Shown here in pieces: positions 56,531-64,000 of a stretch of 64,000 bases of DNA (positions are counted from its first letter, which is position 1; the number at the start of each line of letters is the position of its first letter). The notes below the pieces were generated by a model. That model had not been told where the DNA came from. It saw nothing but the letters and a program-made list of their open reading frames with translations, and did no database searches. The stretch is from Longimicrobium sp. Its GTDB lineage: Bacteria; Gemmatimonadota; Gemmatimonadetes; Longimicrobiales; Longimicrobiaceae. The stretch lies in assembly GCA_036389135.1 (NCBI GenBank), contig DASVQP010000028.1:20032-84031 (forward strand), given 5' to 3'. Position numbers and translations under genes: made by a program.

Positions 56531-57548
56531 CCACCCCACCACCACCCCGCCCCCCATCCACCCCCTCCAGCAGCCCCCTCACCACCTCCACATCCTCCGC
56601 CGCATCCAGCATCCCGAAGTGCTCCAGCGCATCCTCCAGCGCCTCCCGCGCCTCCGCCACGCGCCCGGTATCCCGCAGCAGCACCCCGCGATCCCGCTGC
56701 ACCTCCGCGCGCAGAAGCGCATCCTCGTGCTGCAGCGCGATCCCGAGCGCCTCCTCCAGCCGCGCCTCCGCCTCGTCATCGTCCCCGCCGGCGCGCGCCG
56801 CGGACGCCATCACCCGCACCGCGCCCGCGTAGCCCGTGGGATCGCCGATGCGGCGGAAGCGCTCGCCGGCGCGCGCCGCAAGCGACATCGCCAGCCGCCC
56901 GTCGCCGCCGCGGATGCGCAGCTCGGCGCGCTCCACCTCGGCCAGCGCGATCACGTCCTCGCTCTCCGTGGCCTCCGCCAGCTCCATCGCGCGGCGATAG
57001 TGCGCGTCCGCGTCGTCGTTCCGCCTCAGGTCGCGGAAGGAGATCCCCAGGTTGTAGTGCGTCTGCGCCAGCCCGCGCCGGTTCCCCACCCGCGTGTAGC
57101 CGGCAAGGGCGCGCTGGTAGAAGGTGAGCGCCGCCTCCCGCCGCCCGCCCACGTTCGCCACCACCCCCAGCCCGTTTGCCGCGCGGGCTACGTGATCGTC
57201 GTCGCCCCAATCGGTGGAGTAGCTGAGCAGCTCCTCCCAGCGCGCCGCGGCATCGGGAAGGCGCCCCGCCTCGAAGTGCGTCATCCCCAGCAGGTTCACC
57301 ACCTCCAACACCAGCCGCCGGTTCCCCGTGCGGCGCGCCTCCGGCTCCACCTGCGCGGCTACCCTCAGCGCCGTCCCCGTGTCCCCCACGCGGCGGCAGG
57401 CGTCCGCGTAGAGGAAGCCCAGCTCGGGCTCCGCCACGAACGCTTCTTCCGGCACGCCACGAAGGCGGGCCGCCAGCCCCAGCCAGTCGCGCCGCGCCGC
57501 GAGGGCGCGGGCGTCGGCCAGCTCGGTGGAGGGGGGAAGGGAGGTCAC
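56517..57548 (-). CDS. TPR-repeat protein C
   Basis: 343 aa, cytosolic. TPR units include AANGLGVVANVGGRREAALTFYQRAL, HYNLGISFRDLRRNDDADAHYRRAMEL and RDRGVLLRDTGRVAEAREALEDAL. It is a paralogue of the TPR protein at 25632. GTG at 57548 is the best start; the gene follows the lipoprotein by 13 bp. The stop TGA lies inside an R4 repeat, and the last residues (GGGVGFGG) look repeat-derived. It belongs with the sigma-54 activator upstream. Confidence 0.8.
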   Translation of the reverse strand: MTSLPPSTELADARALAARRDWLGLAARLRGVPEEAFVAEPELGFLYADACRRVGDTGTALRVAAQVEPEARRTGNRRLVLEVVNLLGMTHFEAGRLPDAAARWEELLSYSTDWGDDDHVARAANGLGVVANVGGRREAALTFYQRALAGYTRVGNRRGLAQTHYNLGISFRDLRRNDDADAHYRRAMELAEATESEDVIALAEVERAELRIRGGDGRLAMSLAARAGERFRRIGDPTGYAGAVRVMASAARAGGDDDEAEARLEEALGIALQHEDALLRAEVQRDRGVLLRDTGRVAEAREALEDALEHFGMLDAAEDVEVVRGLLEGVDGGRGGGGVGFGG

Positions 57549-57561
57549 GGAATTCGCCGGC

Positions 57562-58164
57562 TCAGTTCGACGCCATCGCGTACTTCGTGAACCCCTGAAG
57601 CTCCGCGCGCACCTCGTCCAGCTCCGCGTCGCGCACCGTGCCGATCCGCACCCACGGCTGCCCATCCGCCTCCTGGCGCCAGATCCCCAGGCGCGAGCGC
57701 TCGTCCGCCGAATCCACCCGGCCGTCGCCGTTCAGGTCCGGGTCGGCGTACCTGTAGCGCATGCGCAGCTCCGCCGGGTGGTCCGGGTCGAAGCGCAGCC
57801 CGCTCGGCTGGAACTCGAAGTTGAAGCGGTTCGGGTCCAGCACGCGGATCGTGACCTGGATGGAGTCGCCGCGCCGGAACGCGGTGCCGTCCGGCCGGCG
57901 CAGGAGCCCGTTGCCCGGGATCTTGAACTCCAGGCAGTTCTCCCCCGTGGTGTACGGGATGCGCACCTCGGCATTGTCGCCCGCCTTCGCCCAGAAGGTG
58001 GCTTCCCGCGCCGCGAGCGCCGGGGCGTTGGAAGCCTGCCGGACGACGACGAACTGGGCGTCCGGCACCACGTCAGGCGGGTTGTCCGTGCCGCCGCGCT
58101 CGCATCCGCCCAGCAGGAGGGCGGCGGCAAGGGCGGCGAGCGCGATCGTACGGTTCTGTTTCAT
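57562..58164 (-). CDS. lipoprotein with dockerin/EF-hand-like motif
   Basis: 200 aa. Signal MKQNRTIALAALAAALLLGGC (lipobox LLGGC, Cys21). A calcium-loop DLNGDGRVDSAD lies near residue 145, as in dockerin-type or EF-hand repeats. The C-terminus is IGTVRDAELDEVRAELQGF then TKYAMASN. Probably on the outer or inner membrane facing out. It sits between the sigma-54 activator and TPR genes and could be the signal input or output of the module (inference). Confidence 0.72.
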   Translation of the reverse strand: MKQNRTIALAALAAALLLGGCERGGTDNPPDVVPDAQFVVVRQASNAPALAAREATFWAKAGDNAEVRIPYTTGENCLEFKIPGNGLLRRPDGTAFRRGDSIQVTIRVLDPNRFNFEFQPSGLRFDPDHPAELRMRYRYADPDLNGDGRVDSADERSRLGIWRQEADGQPWVRIGTVRDAELDEVRAELQGFTKYAMASN

Positions 58165-58213
58165 CTATCGGTATCCCGAGTGGGCGTGGATCGTGTGTCG
58201 TGTGCCGGAGAGG

Positions 58214-58228
58214 GCAAGGCGCGAGCCC
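58214..58228 (-). promoter_or_regulatory. possible sigma-54 promoter of the EF-hand lipoprotein gene
   Basis: On the minus strand GGGCTC, 5 bp, TTGC: the GG and GC dinucleotides of the -24/-12 pair have correct spacing but two consensus positions differ. It overlaps the left arm of the inverted repeat GCAAGGCGC / GCGCCTTGC (58214-58222 and 58244-58252), which could be an activator site. Confidence 0.35.
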
Positions 58229-58292
58229 GAGAAAAGCGGCGTGGCGCCTTGCTTTTTGCTGGGTGTGGCTGTCGCGCGCCGCAACGGATGTC

Positions 58293-59621
<1,329 letters not shown>

Positions 59622-59787
59622 GGCCGAACGGGCAGGGGGACGGTGCCGCGCGTAGCGCCACGCGGCGGGAGTGTAGCGATATGGAACGATATAGCGCGCC
59701 AGCCGTTCGCGCGCCAGCGCGGCAGGCCCACGGCGAAGCGCAGTCGCGGCGCGGGTTTACGGCAGCCGGGCTCTGGACGGCGTTCCC

Positions 59788-59802
59788 TGGTACCCCCGTT
59801 GC
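59788..59802 (+). promoter_or_regulatory. sigma-54 (-24/-12) promoter of the DUF4382 gene
   Basis: CTGGTAC, 5 bp (CCCCG), TTGCC: TGGTAC at 59788-59793 and TTGC at 59799-59802. Upstream, CGATAT occurs twice (around 59675-59694) and GCGCGCCAGC twice (around 59695-59720); these could be activator-binding sites. The gene starts 64 bp downstream. Confidence 0.7.
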
Positions 59803-59865
59803 CTTTGGAAGGAGCCAGAGACACACGCCGGGCACCCGGCCCGGCCCGAACCACGGAGAACCACC

Positions 59866-60696
59866 ATGACCAACCGACTCGCGATCCCGACCCTCCTCGC
59901 CGCCGCCATCCTGGGCACCGCGTGCGACTCGCCCTCGGCCGGCTCCGCGGCGGGCGACCAGGTGAGCATCAACTTCACCGCCCGCACCAGCGGCGCCTCG
60001 GCCCAGCTCGCCCCCGCGGAGTCCGCCAGCCTCTCGGCGGCCGCCGGCCAGCTCGTCCTCACCGGCGACAACGGCGTCCTCACCCTCACCGATCTGCGCG
60101 CCGTGGTCGCGCGCTTCCGCCTGCGCGGCGACGACGACGTCAACCGCTGCGAGGACAACGGCGGCGGCGACGACTGCGACGACTTCAACGTCGGGCCGCT
60201 CTTCATCAACTTGCCCTTCGACGGCGTGGTCACGGTCGACGCCGGGTCGGTGAAGCCCGGCACCTACGACGAGGTGGAGTTCCGCGTCAAGAACCTGGAC
60301 GACAACGACGACGACTCCAACAGCGACGACGACGCCGGCGAGGCCGCTCGCACCGCCGCGCTCCTCCAGCAGATCCGCGCCGAGATCCCGAACTGGCCGC
60401 AGAAGGCGAGCATGATGGTTTCGGGCACCTTTCAGCCGCGCGCGAACGGGACGCTGGGCGCCGCGCAGCCCTTCCGCGTCTTCGTCCGCGCCGAGTTGCG
60501 CACCCGCGTGCCGCTCAACCCGCCGCTGGTGCTGACGGAGACGTCGGCGGCGCCGCAGGTCACCATCACGCTGGACCCGGCGGTCCTCTTCCGCAGCGGC
60601 ACGCAGGTGGCGAACCTGGCCGCATCCAACAACCAGCTCATCGAGCTGCGCGTCGATCGCGGCTTCCGCGGCGAGGGGCACAGCGGCCGCCGCTAA
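59866..60696 (+). CDS. DUF4382-like lipoprotein, putative sigma-54 target
   Basis: 276 aa. Signal MTNRLAIPTLLAAAILGTAC (Cys20). The DUF4382-like domain has NGVLTLTDLRAVVARFRLRG and FINLPFDGVVTVDAGSVKPGTYDEVEFRVKNL. An aspartate-rich region (DDDVNRCEDNGGGDDCDDFN, then DDNDDDSNSDDDAG) probably binds Ca2+. Function unknown; the likely location is the outer surface. GGAG before the ATG. It is divergent from the sigma-54 activator and shares DUF4382 with the riboswitch-linked gene at 14624. Confidence 0.8.
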   Translation: MTNRLAIPTLLAAAILGTACDSPSAGSAAGDQVSINFTARTSGASAQLAPAESASLSAAAGQLVLTGDNGVLTLTDLRAVVARFRLRGDDDVNRCEDNGGGDDCDDFNVGPLFINLPFDGVVTVDAGSVKPGTYDEVEFRVKNLDDNDDDSNSDDDAGEAARTAALLQQIRAEIPNWPQKASMMVSGTFQPRANGTLGAAQPFRVFVRAELRTRVPLNPPLVLTETSAAPQVTITLDPAVLFRSGTQVANLAASNNQLIELRVDRGFRGEGHSGRR

Positions 60697-60704
60697 ACTG
60701 CTGG

Positions 60705-60800
60705 GCCTCACACAGAGCCACAGAGCAAACGGCAAGAGGGAAAGACAAGGTCGTTCCTCTCTGTCCCTCTTGTTATCCCCCTCTGCGGCTCTGTGTGAGA
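60705..60800. repeat. R1 repeat, complete dyad with longer loop
   Basis: GGCCTCACACAGAGCCACAG, inner dyad AAGAGGGA / TCCCTCTT, right arm CCTCTGCGGCTCTGTGTGAG. Between convergent genes, 9 bp from one stop and 7 bp from the other. Confidence 0.88.
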
Positions 60801-60806
60801 TTGCCG

Positions 60807-61241
60807 TTACCGCCCTTCGAGCAGCTCGATTGCCCGCCGCACACGCTCCGGCAGCGGCACCTTCTTCTCAGCGGCGTAATCGAACGACACCAGCACGCCG
60901 TCGCCCTCCGCCGCCACCTCGCCTGACTTGCGGCTCACCAGGCGGTACGCCATCGAGAAGCGATCCTCCCCCACCTCCGTCACGCGCGCGCCCACCGCCA
61001 CCGTGTCCGGCCAGGTGAGCGGACGGCGGAAGCGGCAGCCGGTCGAGGCCAGAATCGGTCCCACCGACGCCTCTTCCGTCAGCTCGCGGAAGCCGATCCG
61101 CTCCAGGTACTCGATGCGCGCGCTCTCGAAGTAGCGAAAGAAGACGATGTTGTTGACGTGCCTGAAGTAGTCCATGTCGCCCCAGGCCACGGGGATCTCA
61201 ACGACGACGGGGTAAGCGGCGGATTCGTCGGGTCCAGACAT
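60807..61241 (-). CDS. acyl-CoA thioesterase, 4HBT/YbgC-like
   Basis: 144 aa from ATG at 61241 (GTG at 61250 adds three codons). Hotdog fold with the catalytic Asp signature WGDMDYFRHVNNIVFFRYFESARIEYLE and VTEVGEDRFSMAYRLVSRKSG. It hydrolyses acyl-CoA in the cytosol. No neighbouring tol genes, so not clearly of the Tol-Pal locus. Ribosome site is weak for both starts. Confidence 0.88.
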   Translation of the reverse strand: MSGPDESAAYPVVVEIPVAWGDMDYFRHVNNIVFFRYFESARIEYLERIGFRELTEEASVGPILASTGCRFRRPLTWPDTVAVGARVTEVGEDRFSMAYRLVSRKSGEVAAEGDGVLVSFDYAAEKKVPLPERVRRAIELLEGR

Positions 61242-61356
61242 CGGGCGCACTTTCTCGGGCGTTCGGGTGGACCGGGGAAAGCGGTAAACGGCGGGCCACG
61301 GGAGCAGTGAGACTTCTCCGCGGCTCGCCGCTTCGCACTTACCGAGCTCTGCTGCT

Positions 61357-61917
61357 TCAGAGCGCGGGATAGATGTTCTTCACCCAGGCGTAGATCGCCC
61401 GGACAGTGTCCTCCCGCAGGAAGCTCGCGCGCTGCGACTGCGCCGTCTGGAAGGCGTCCAGCATCGCGTTCGCCAGGGTGCTCGGAGAGGCCATGTGGGG
61501 CACGAGTCCAAGCTTGACCCGCGCGTACCCGATTTTGGAGATCTCGGAGTTCGGGCGGAACGCCGGGACGTTCTCGGCGACCCGGTCCGTCCAGTAGAAC
61601 CGGCGCAGGCCGTCCTTGGAAGTGTAGAAGGCGTTGAGGGAGCCCGGTTCGAACCTTACGCACCCTCCAGTCTCCTCCAGCAGCTCGCGCTTGATCGTTT
61701 CCTCGTCTTTTTCCCGGCCCGTCACGTCTCTGCCACCTCCGAAAAGACACGGCTTGGTGTTCGCCAGCTTCCCCATCACGATCTTGTCCTTTTTCGGCAC
61801 GTAGAGCAGCACGTACGACCGGTGTTTCGGGGGAGTCTTTGTCGAAATCTCGCCGGTTTTGTGTTCCTCCAGACCCAGGTCCATCATCTCGGTGACGTCG
61901 CGGAGACTCTTTGACAT
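61357..61917 (-). CDS. Nudix hydrolase-like protein
   Basis: 186 aa. The Nudix-like box GGGRDVTGREKDEETIKREL then LEETGGCVRF has the REUXEEXGU half intact, but the first half has one extra residue between Gly and Glu (G-x6-E in place of G-x5-E). It would hydrolyse a nucleoside diphosphate derivative if active. The C-terminal half is helical (TLANAMLDAFQTAQSQRASF). G+C is lower than in the neighbouring genes, suggesting acquisition. ATG at 61917. Confidence 0.72.
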   Translation of the reverse strand: MSKSLRDVTEMMDLGLEEHKTGEISTKTPPKHRSYVLLYVPKKDKIVMGKLANTKPCLFGGGRDVTGREKDEETIKRELLEETGGCVRFEPGSLNAFYTSKDGLRRFYWTDRVAENVPAFRPNSEISKIGYARVKLGLVPHMASPSTLANAMLDAFQTAQSQRASFLREDTVRAIYAWVKNIYPAL

Positions 61918-62005
61918 GGCGGCCTTCTGGGCGAGAAGTTAGGTGAGGAGAAGCGGGCGGGTCCCTGGATAGTGCGTTCGAAAGCCAGTCTGCACAACGA
62001 TTGTG

Positions 62006-63289
62006 TCACCCCGAGGCGCCGAGCCCCGCCGCCCGCCCCGTGGCCCACGCCCAAAAGAAGTTGTAGCCGCCGATCGGTCCGAAGCAGTCCAGGATCTCGC
62101 CGCACAGGTGCAGCCCAGGCACGACGCGGCTTTCCAGCGTCCGCGGATCCACCTCGCTCAGCGGCACGCCGCCACCCGTGACCTCCGCCTTCTTGTACCC
62201 CTCGTGCCCCGTCCACGGCAGCGGATAGCGCGCGAGCATCTCCACCAGCCGCTGCCGCTCGTCGCGGCGCAGCTGCGGAAGGGTGCGCGCCTCGTCCACC
62301 CCCGCCTCGTCCAGCAGCGCGTCGGCCAGGCGGTGCGGAAGGTGGCGGCGCACCACGTTGGCTACCGTCCCCTGCGACCGCTCCATCAGCATCCGCTCCC
62401 ACGCCGCCGCGTCGAACTGCGTCCACTGCACCAGGATCGGCGCAGGCGACGCGCTCTCCGCCGACTGCACGGCGACGTGCGACACGTCCAGCACCGTGGG
62501 CCCGCTGTAGCCGCGGTGGGTGAAGAGAAAGCCGCCCTCCGCCGCCAGCCGGCCCTTCCCGAGCGGCGCCTCCAGCTTCACCGTCAGCGAGATCCCCGCG
62601 AGCGGGGCGTGCGGGGTGCGCGCGCTGGTGAGTGGGGTGAGCGCCGCGAAGGTGTCGTTCAGCGTGTGCCCGAGCTGCTTCACCACTCGCAGCCCAGTGC
62701 CGTCGCTCCCCGTCGCCGGCACCGAAAGGCCGCCGGTCGCGATGATCACCCGCGCCGCGTCGATCTGCCCGCCGCCCTCCAGCAGGACGCGCCATGGCTC
62801 CCCCTCGCCGCCGGGCCGCAGCCCCACCACGTAGCTCCCGAAGCGCATCAGCACCCCGCGCCGCTCCGCCAGCGCCAGCAGCCCGTCGCGGACGTCGCGC
62901 GCCTTGTGGGTCGATGGAAAGAGCTTCCCCGTCTCCTCCTCCAGCTCCAGCCGCAGTCCCACCTCCTCCTCGAAGAAGCGCCGCTGGTCCGGCAGGGGCC
63001 AGGAGAGGAGCATCTTCTTCAGCGTGTTGCGCGACGACGAGGTGAAGTACTGCGCCGGGTCCATCCGCGACGGCAGGATGTTGCACCGCCCGCCCCCGCT
63101 GATGAGGATCTTTCGTCCCCCGTCGCGCGTGCGCTCCAGTAACAACGTGGGCCGCCCCGCGCACGCGGCGAAGATGGCGGCCATCGTCCCCGCGGCGCCG
63201 GCCCCGATCACCACGATGGGCAGTGCGTCCGTCCCAATCTCGCTCAAATCGGCTCCCTCCGATGGTTTGGCGGCGAAGTCGGACAGCAT
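62006..63289 (-). CDS. BaiN/RdsA-family NAD(P)/FAD-dependent oxidoreductase (HI0933-like)
   Basis: 427-aa flavoprotein. FAD-binding GxGxxG is IVVIGAGAAGTMAAIFAACAG (about 24-44), followed by GGRKILISGGGRCNI, the family signature, and late motif GLHLCGEILDCFGPIGGYNFFWAWATG. The substrate is unknown in most members; BaiN reduces bile-acid intermediates, but that cannot be inferred here. ATG at 63289 gives about 23 residues before the first strand. Single gene upstream of the rrn promoters, on the opposite strand. Confidence 0.9.
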   Translation of the reverse strand: MLSDFAAKPSEGADLSEIGTDALPIVVIGAGAAGTMAAIFAACAGRPTLLLERTRDGGRKILISGGGRCNILPSRMDPAQYFTSSSRNTLKKMLLSWPLPDQRRFFEEEVGLRLELEEETGKLFPSTHKARDVRDGLLALAERRGVLMRFGSYVVGLRPGGEGEPWRVLLEGGGQIDAARVIIATGGLSVPATGSDGTGLRVVKQLGHTLNDTFAALTPLTSARTPHAPLAGISLTVKLEAPLGKGRLAAEGGFLFTHRGYSGPTVLDVSHVAVQSAESASPAPILVQWTQFDAAAWERMLMERSQGTVANVVRRHLPHRLADALLDEAGVDEARTLPQLRRDERQRLVEMLARYPLPWTGHEGYKKAEVTGGGVPLSEVDPRTLESRVVPGLHLCGEILDCFGPIGGYNFFWAWATGRAAGLGASG

Positions 63290-63357
63290 AGCACGCCCGC
63301 CGCCCTCCCGCACGGCGGGCGCGTGCCAGATTGGAAACAGGAGCGTCCCGCCCCCCC

Positions 63358-63386
63358 TTGACCGATCCGTGACACCCGTTTATACT
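63358..63386 (+). promoter_or_regulatory. rrn promoter P1
   Basis: TTGACC, 17 bp, TATACT. The strongest match of the five tandem promoters. Confidence 0.85.
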
Positions 63387-63432
63387 GGTGGCCCCGCAAG
63401 AACGGAGCACGCGATCGATGGCCAGCGAGGCC

Positions 63433-63461
63433 TTGACGACTCCGGATTAAGCGGATACGTT
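63433..63461 (+). promoter_or_regulatory. rrn promoter P2
   Basis: TTGACG, 17 bp, TACGTT. Confidence 0.65.
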
Positions 63462-63525
63462 GTAGGGCTGTCGCTCGAATGGCGGCGCGGTTGAGGGAAT
63501 TGTTGGAAACGCTAGTTTTCGCCCC

Positions 63526-63554
63526 TTGACGATCCGCGATAAACCGAGTAGCTT
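63526..63554 (+). promoter_or_regulatory. rrn promoter P3
   Basis: TTGACG, 17 bp, TAGCTT. A weaker candidate TTGAGG, 16 bp, TAGTTT lies just before it (63491-63518). Confidence 0.7.
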
Positions 63555-63614
63555 CAATGAGTTCGCTGCGGATCGGGTGCGGCGGAAGTTGGAAAAACGG
63601 TAGTTGCGGAGGGG

Positions 63615-63643
63615 TTGACGGAAGGGCGGCGGGGTGGTAGATT
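63615..63643 (+). promoter_or_regulatory. rrn promoter P4
   Basis: TTGACG, 17 bp, TAGATT. Confidence 0.75.
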
Positions 63644-63739
63644 GTAAGACTCGCCGGAAGCACGGCGGACACGCGACGGGCCGGGTGAAACTGGCCGGGT
63701 TGCCATGGAAGACGCGGTGAGAAGAGCCGCGCGGAAGTT

Positions 63740-63768
63740 TTGACAAATCGGGTATTGGGGAGTGCTTT
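63740..63768 (+). promoter_or_regulatory. rrn promoter P5
   Basis: TTGACA, 17 bp, TGCTTT. Consensus -35, weak -10. Nearest to 16S, about 170 bp before it. The 63769-63939 leader has no gene; no clear boxA was found. Confidence 0.55.
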
Positions 63769-63939
63769 GTGCAGCCCGCGAACTAAGGAATTGCGGAGCG
63801 GCCGTGTGGCACATCAGCCGGGGGCGTCACGTCTCCCGCGGTGCCTGCAGGTGTCCTTCGAGGCATCGCACGGATTGCACACAACGTGAAGAAGAACCGA
63901 ACGAACGATACAGTCGTTTGTTCTCTGGAGCTGTTTGAA

Positions 63940-64000
63940 CTCATGGAGAGTTTGATCCTGGCTCAGGACGAACGCTGGCGGCGCGCTTAACACATGCAAG
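63940..64000 (+). rRNA. rrs: 16S ribosomal RNA, 5' end (partial)
   Basis: AGAGTTTGATCCTGGCTCAG at 63947-63966 is the universal 8-27 site, followed by GACGAACGCTGGCGGCG and CTTAACACATGCAAG. The mature 5' end is placed seven bases before the primer site, about 63940. The gene continues beyond the window. Confidence 0.99.

Noticed and set aside
59700..59815. Second GEMM riboswitch before the DUF4382 gene at 59866
   Set aside because: CGTTGCCTTTGGAAGG recalls the GEMM 3' end, but CGCAAAGCC and the GNRA-capped P2 are missing; the sigma-54 promoter explains the TTGCC better.
61640..61660. GGTTCGAACC resembling a tRNA T-loop
   Set aside because: It lies within the Nudix reading frame and no acceptor, D or anticodon stems can be formed around it.
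63244..63814. Short minus-strand frames in the rrn promoter region
   Set aside because: They overlap five ordered promoters and have no protein-like pattern.

Overview
The window is a high-G+C bacterial chromosome segment that stops 61 bases into a 16S rRNA gene. Lipoproteins are abundant, and there are TPR proteins, a sigma-54 activator, DUF4382 and DUF6174 proteins and many palindromic intergenic repeats. I infer a Gemmatimonadota-like (Longimicrobium-type) organism. This is general resemblance, not a database match; only the first bases of 16S are present.

Layout. 1-13 kb: two tandem DUF6174 lipoproteins, a peroxiredoxin, a lytic transglycosylase behind a near-consensus promoter, a 7Fe ferredoxin, an alpha/beta hydrolase, a two-gene CbiX/DR2241-type pair, a phosphoribosyltransferase, an esterase, rho and a site-2 protease. 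13-25 kb: histidine kinase, a DUF4382 lipoprotein behind a GEMM-like c-di-GMP riboswitch candidate, rsgA, a primary-type sigma factor, thioesterase, quinone oxidoreductase, amidase, subtilase, DUF3006, and a marR-CPXCG pair. 25-34 kb: a TPR gene and a duplicated S9 peptidase/regulatory-domain cassette in which each copy has lost a different partner; two genes of unlike composition lie between the copies. 34-50 kb: a sixA-CHAD/CYTH pair, an M16 peptidase, secreted and lipoprotein genes, an FHA-PP2C pair, a GGDEF cyclase with an I-site, and a gluzincin/propeller outer-surface protein. 50-64 kb: a decayed DUF805 gene, malate synthase, two TPR-regulator loci whose regulators carry degenerate receiver domains (one AraC-like, one sigma-54 activator with a matching -24/-12 promoter on the divergent DUF4382 gene), thioesterase, Nudix, a BaiN-type flavoprotein, and the rrn promoter region with five tandem promoters, each with a 17-bp spacer.

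The most striking feature is the intergenic DNA. At least five repeat families fill the gaps. Family R1 (CTCACACAGAG...CTCTGTGTGAG dyads) abuts stop codons. R2 (GTAGGGGC palindromes) forms three arrays of three units with a period near 68 bp. R3 (CCCCTCCCCC/GGGGGAGGGG) and R4 (TTCCAGCCGGGGGATTCATC type) often lie together. R5 is made of short tandem words with an inverted partner. In at least four genes the stop codon lies inside a repeat, so repeats have shaped protein C-termini.

Working together: envelope maintenance (transglycosylase, amidase, proteases, lipoproteins) dominates. c-di-GMP output (GGDEF enzyme, riboswitch candidate), phospho-signalling (histidine kinase, FHA, PP2C, SixA) and TPR/pseudo-receiver regulators provide control. 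All functional statements come from sequence reading; no searches were run.
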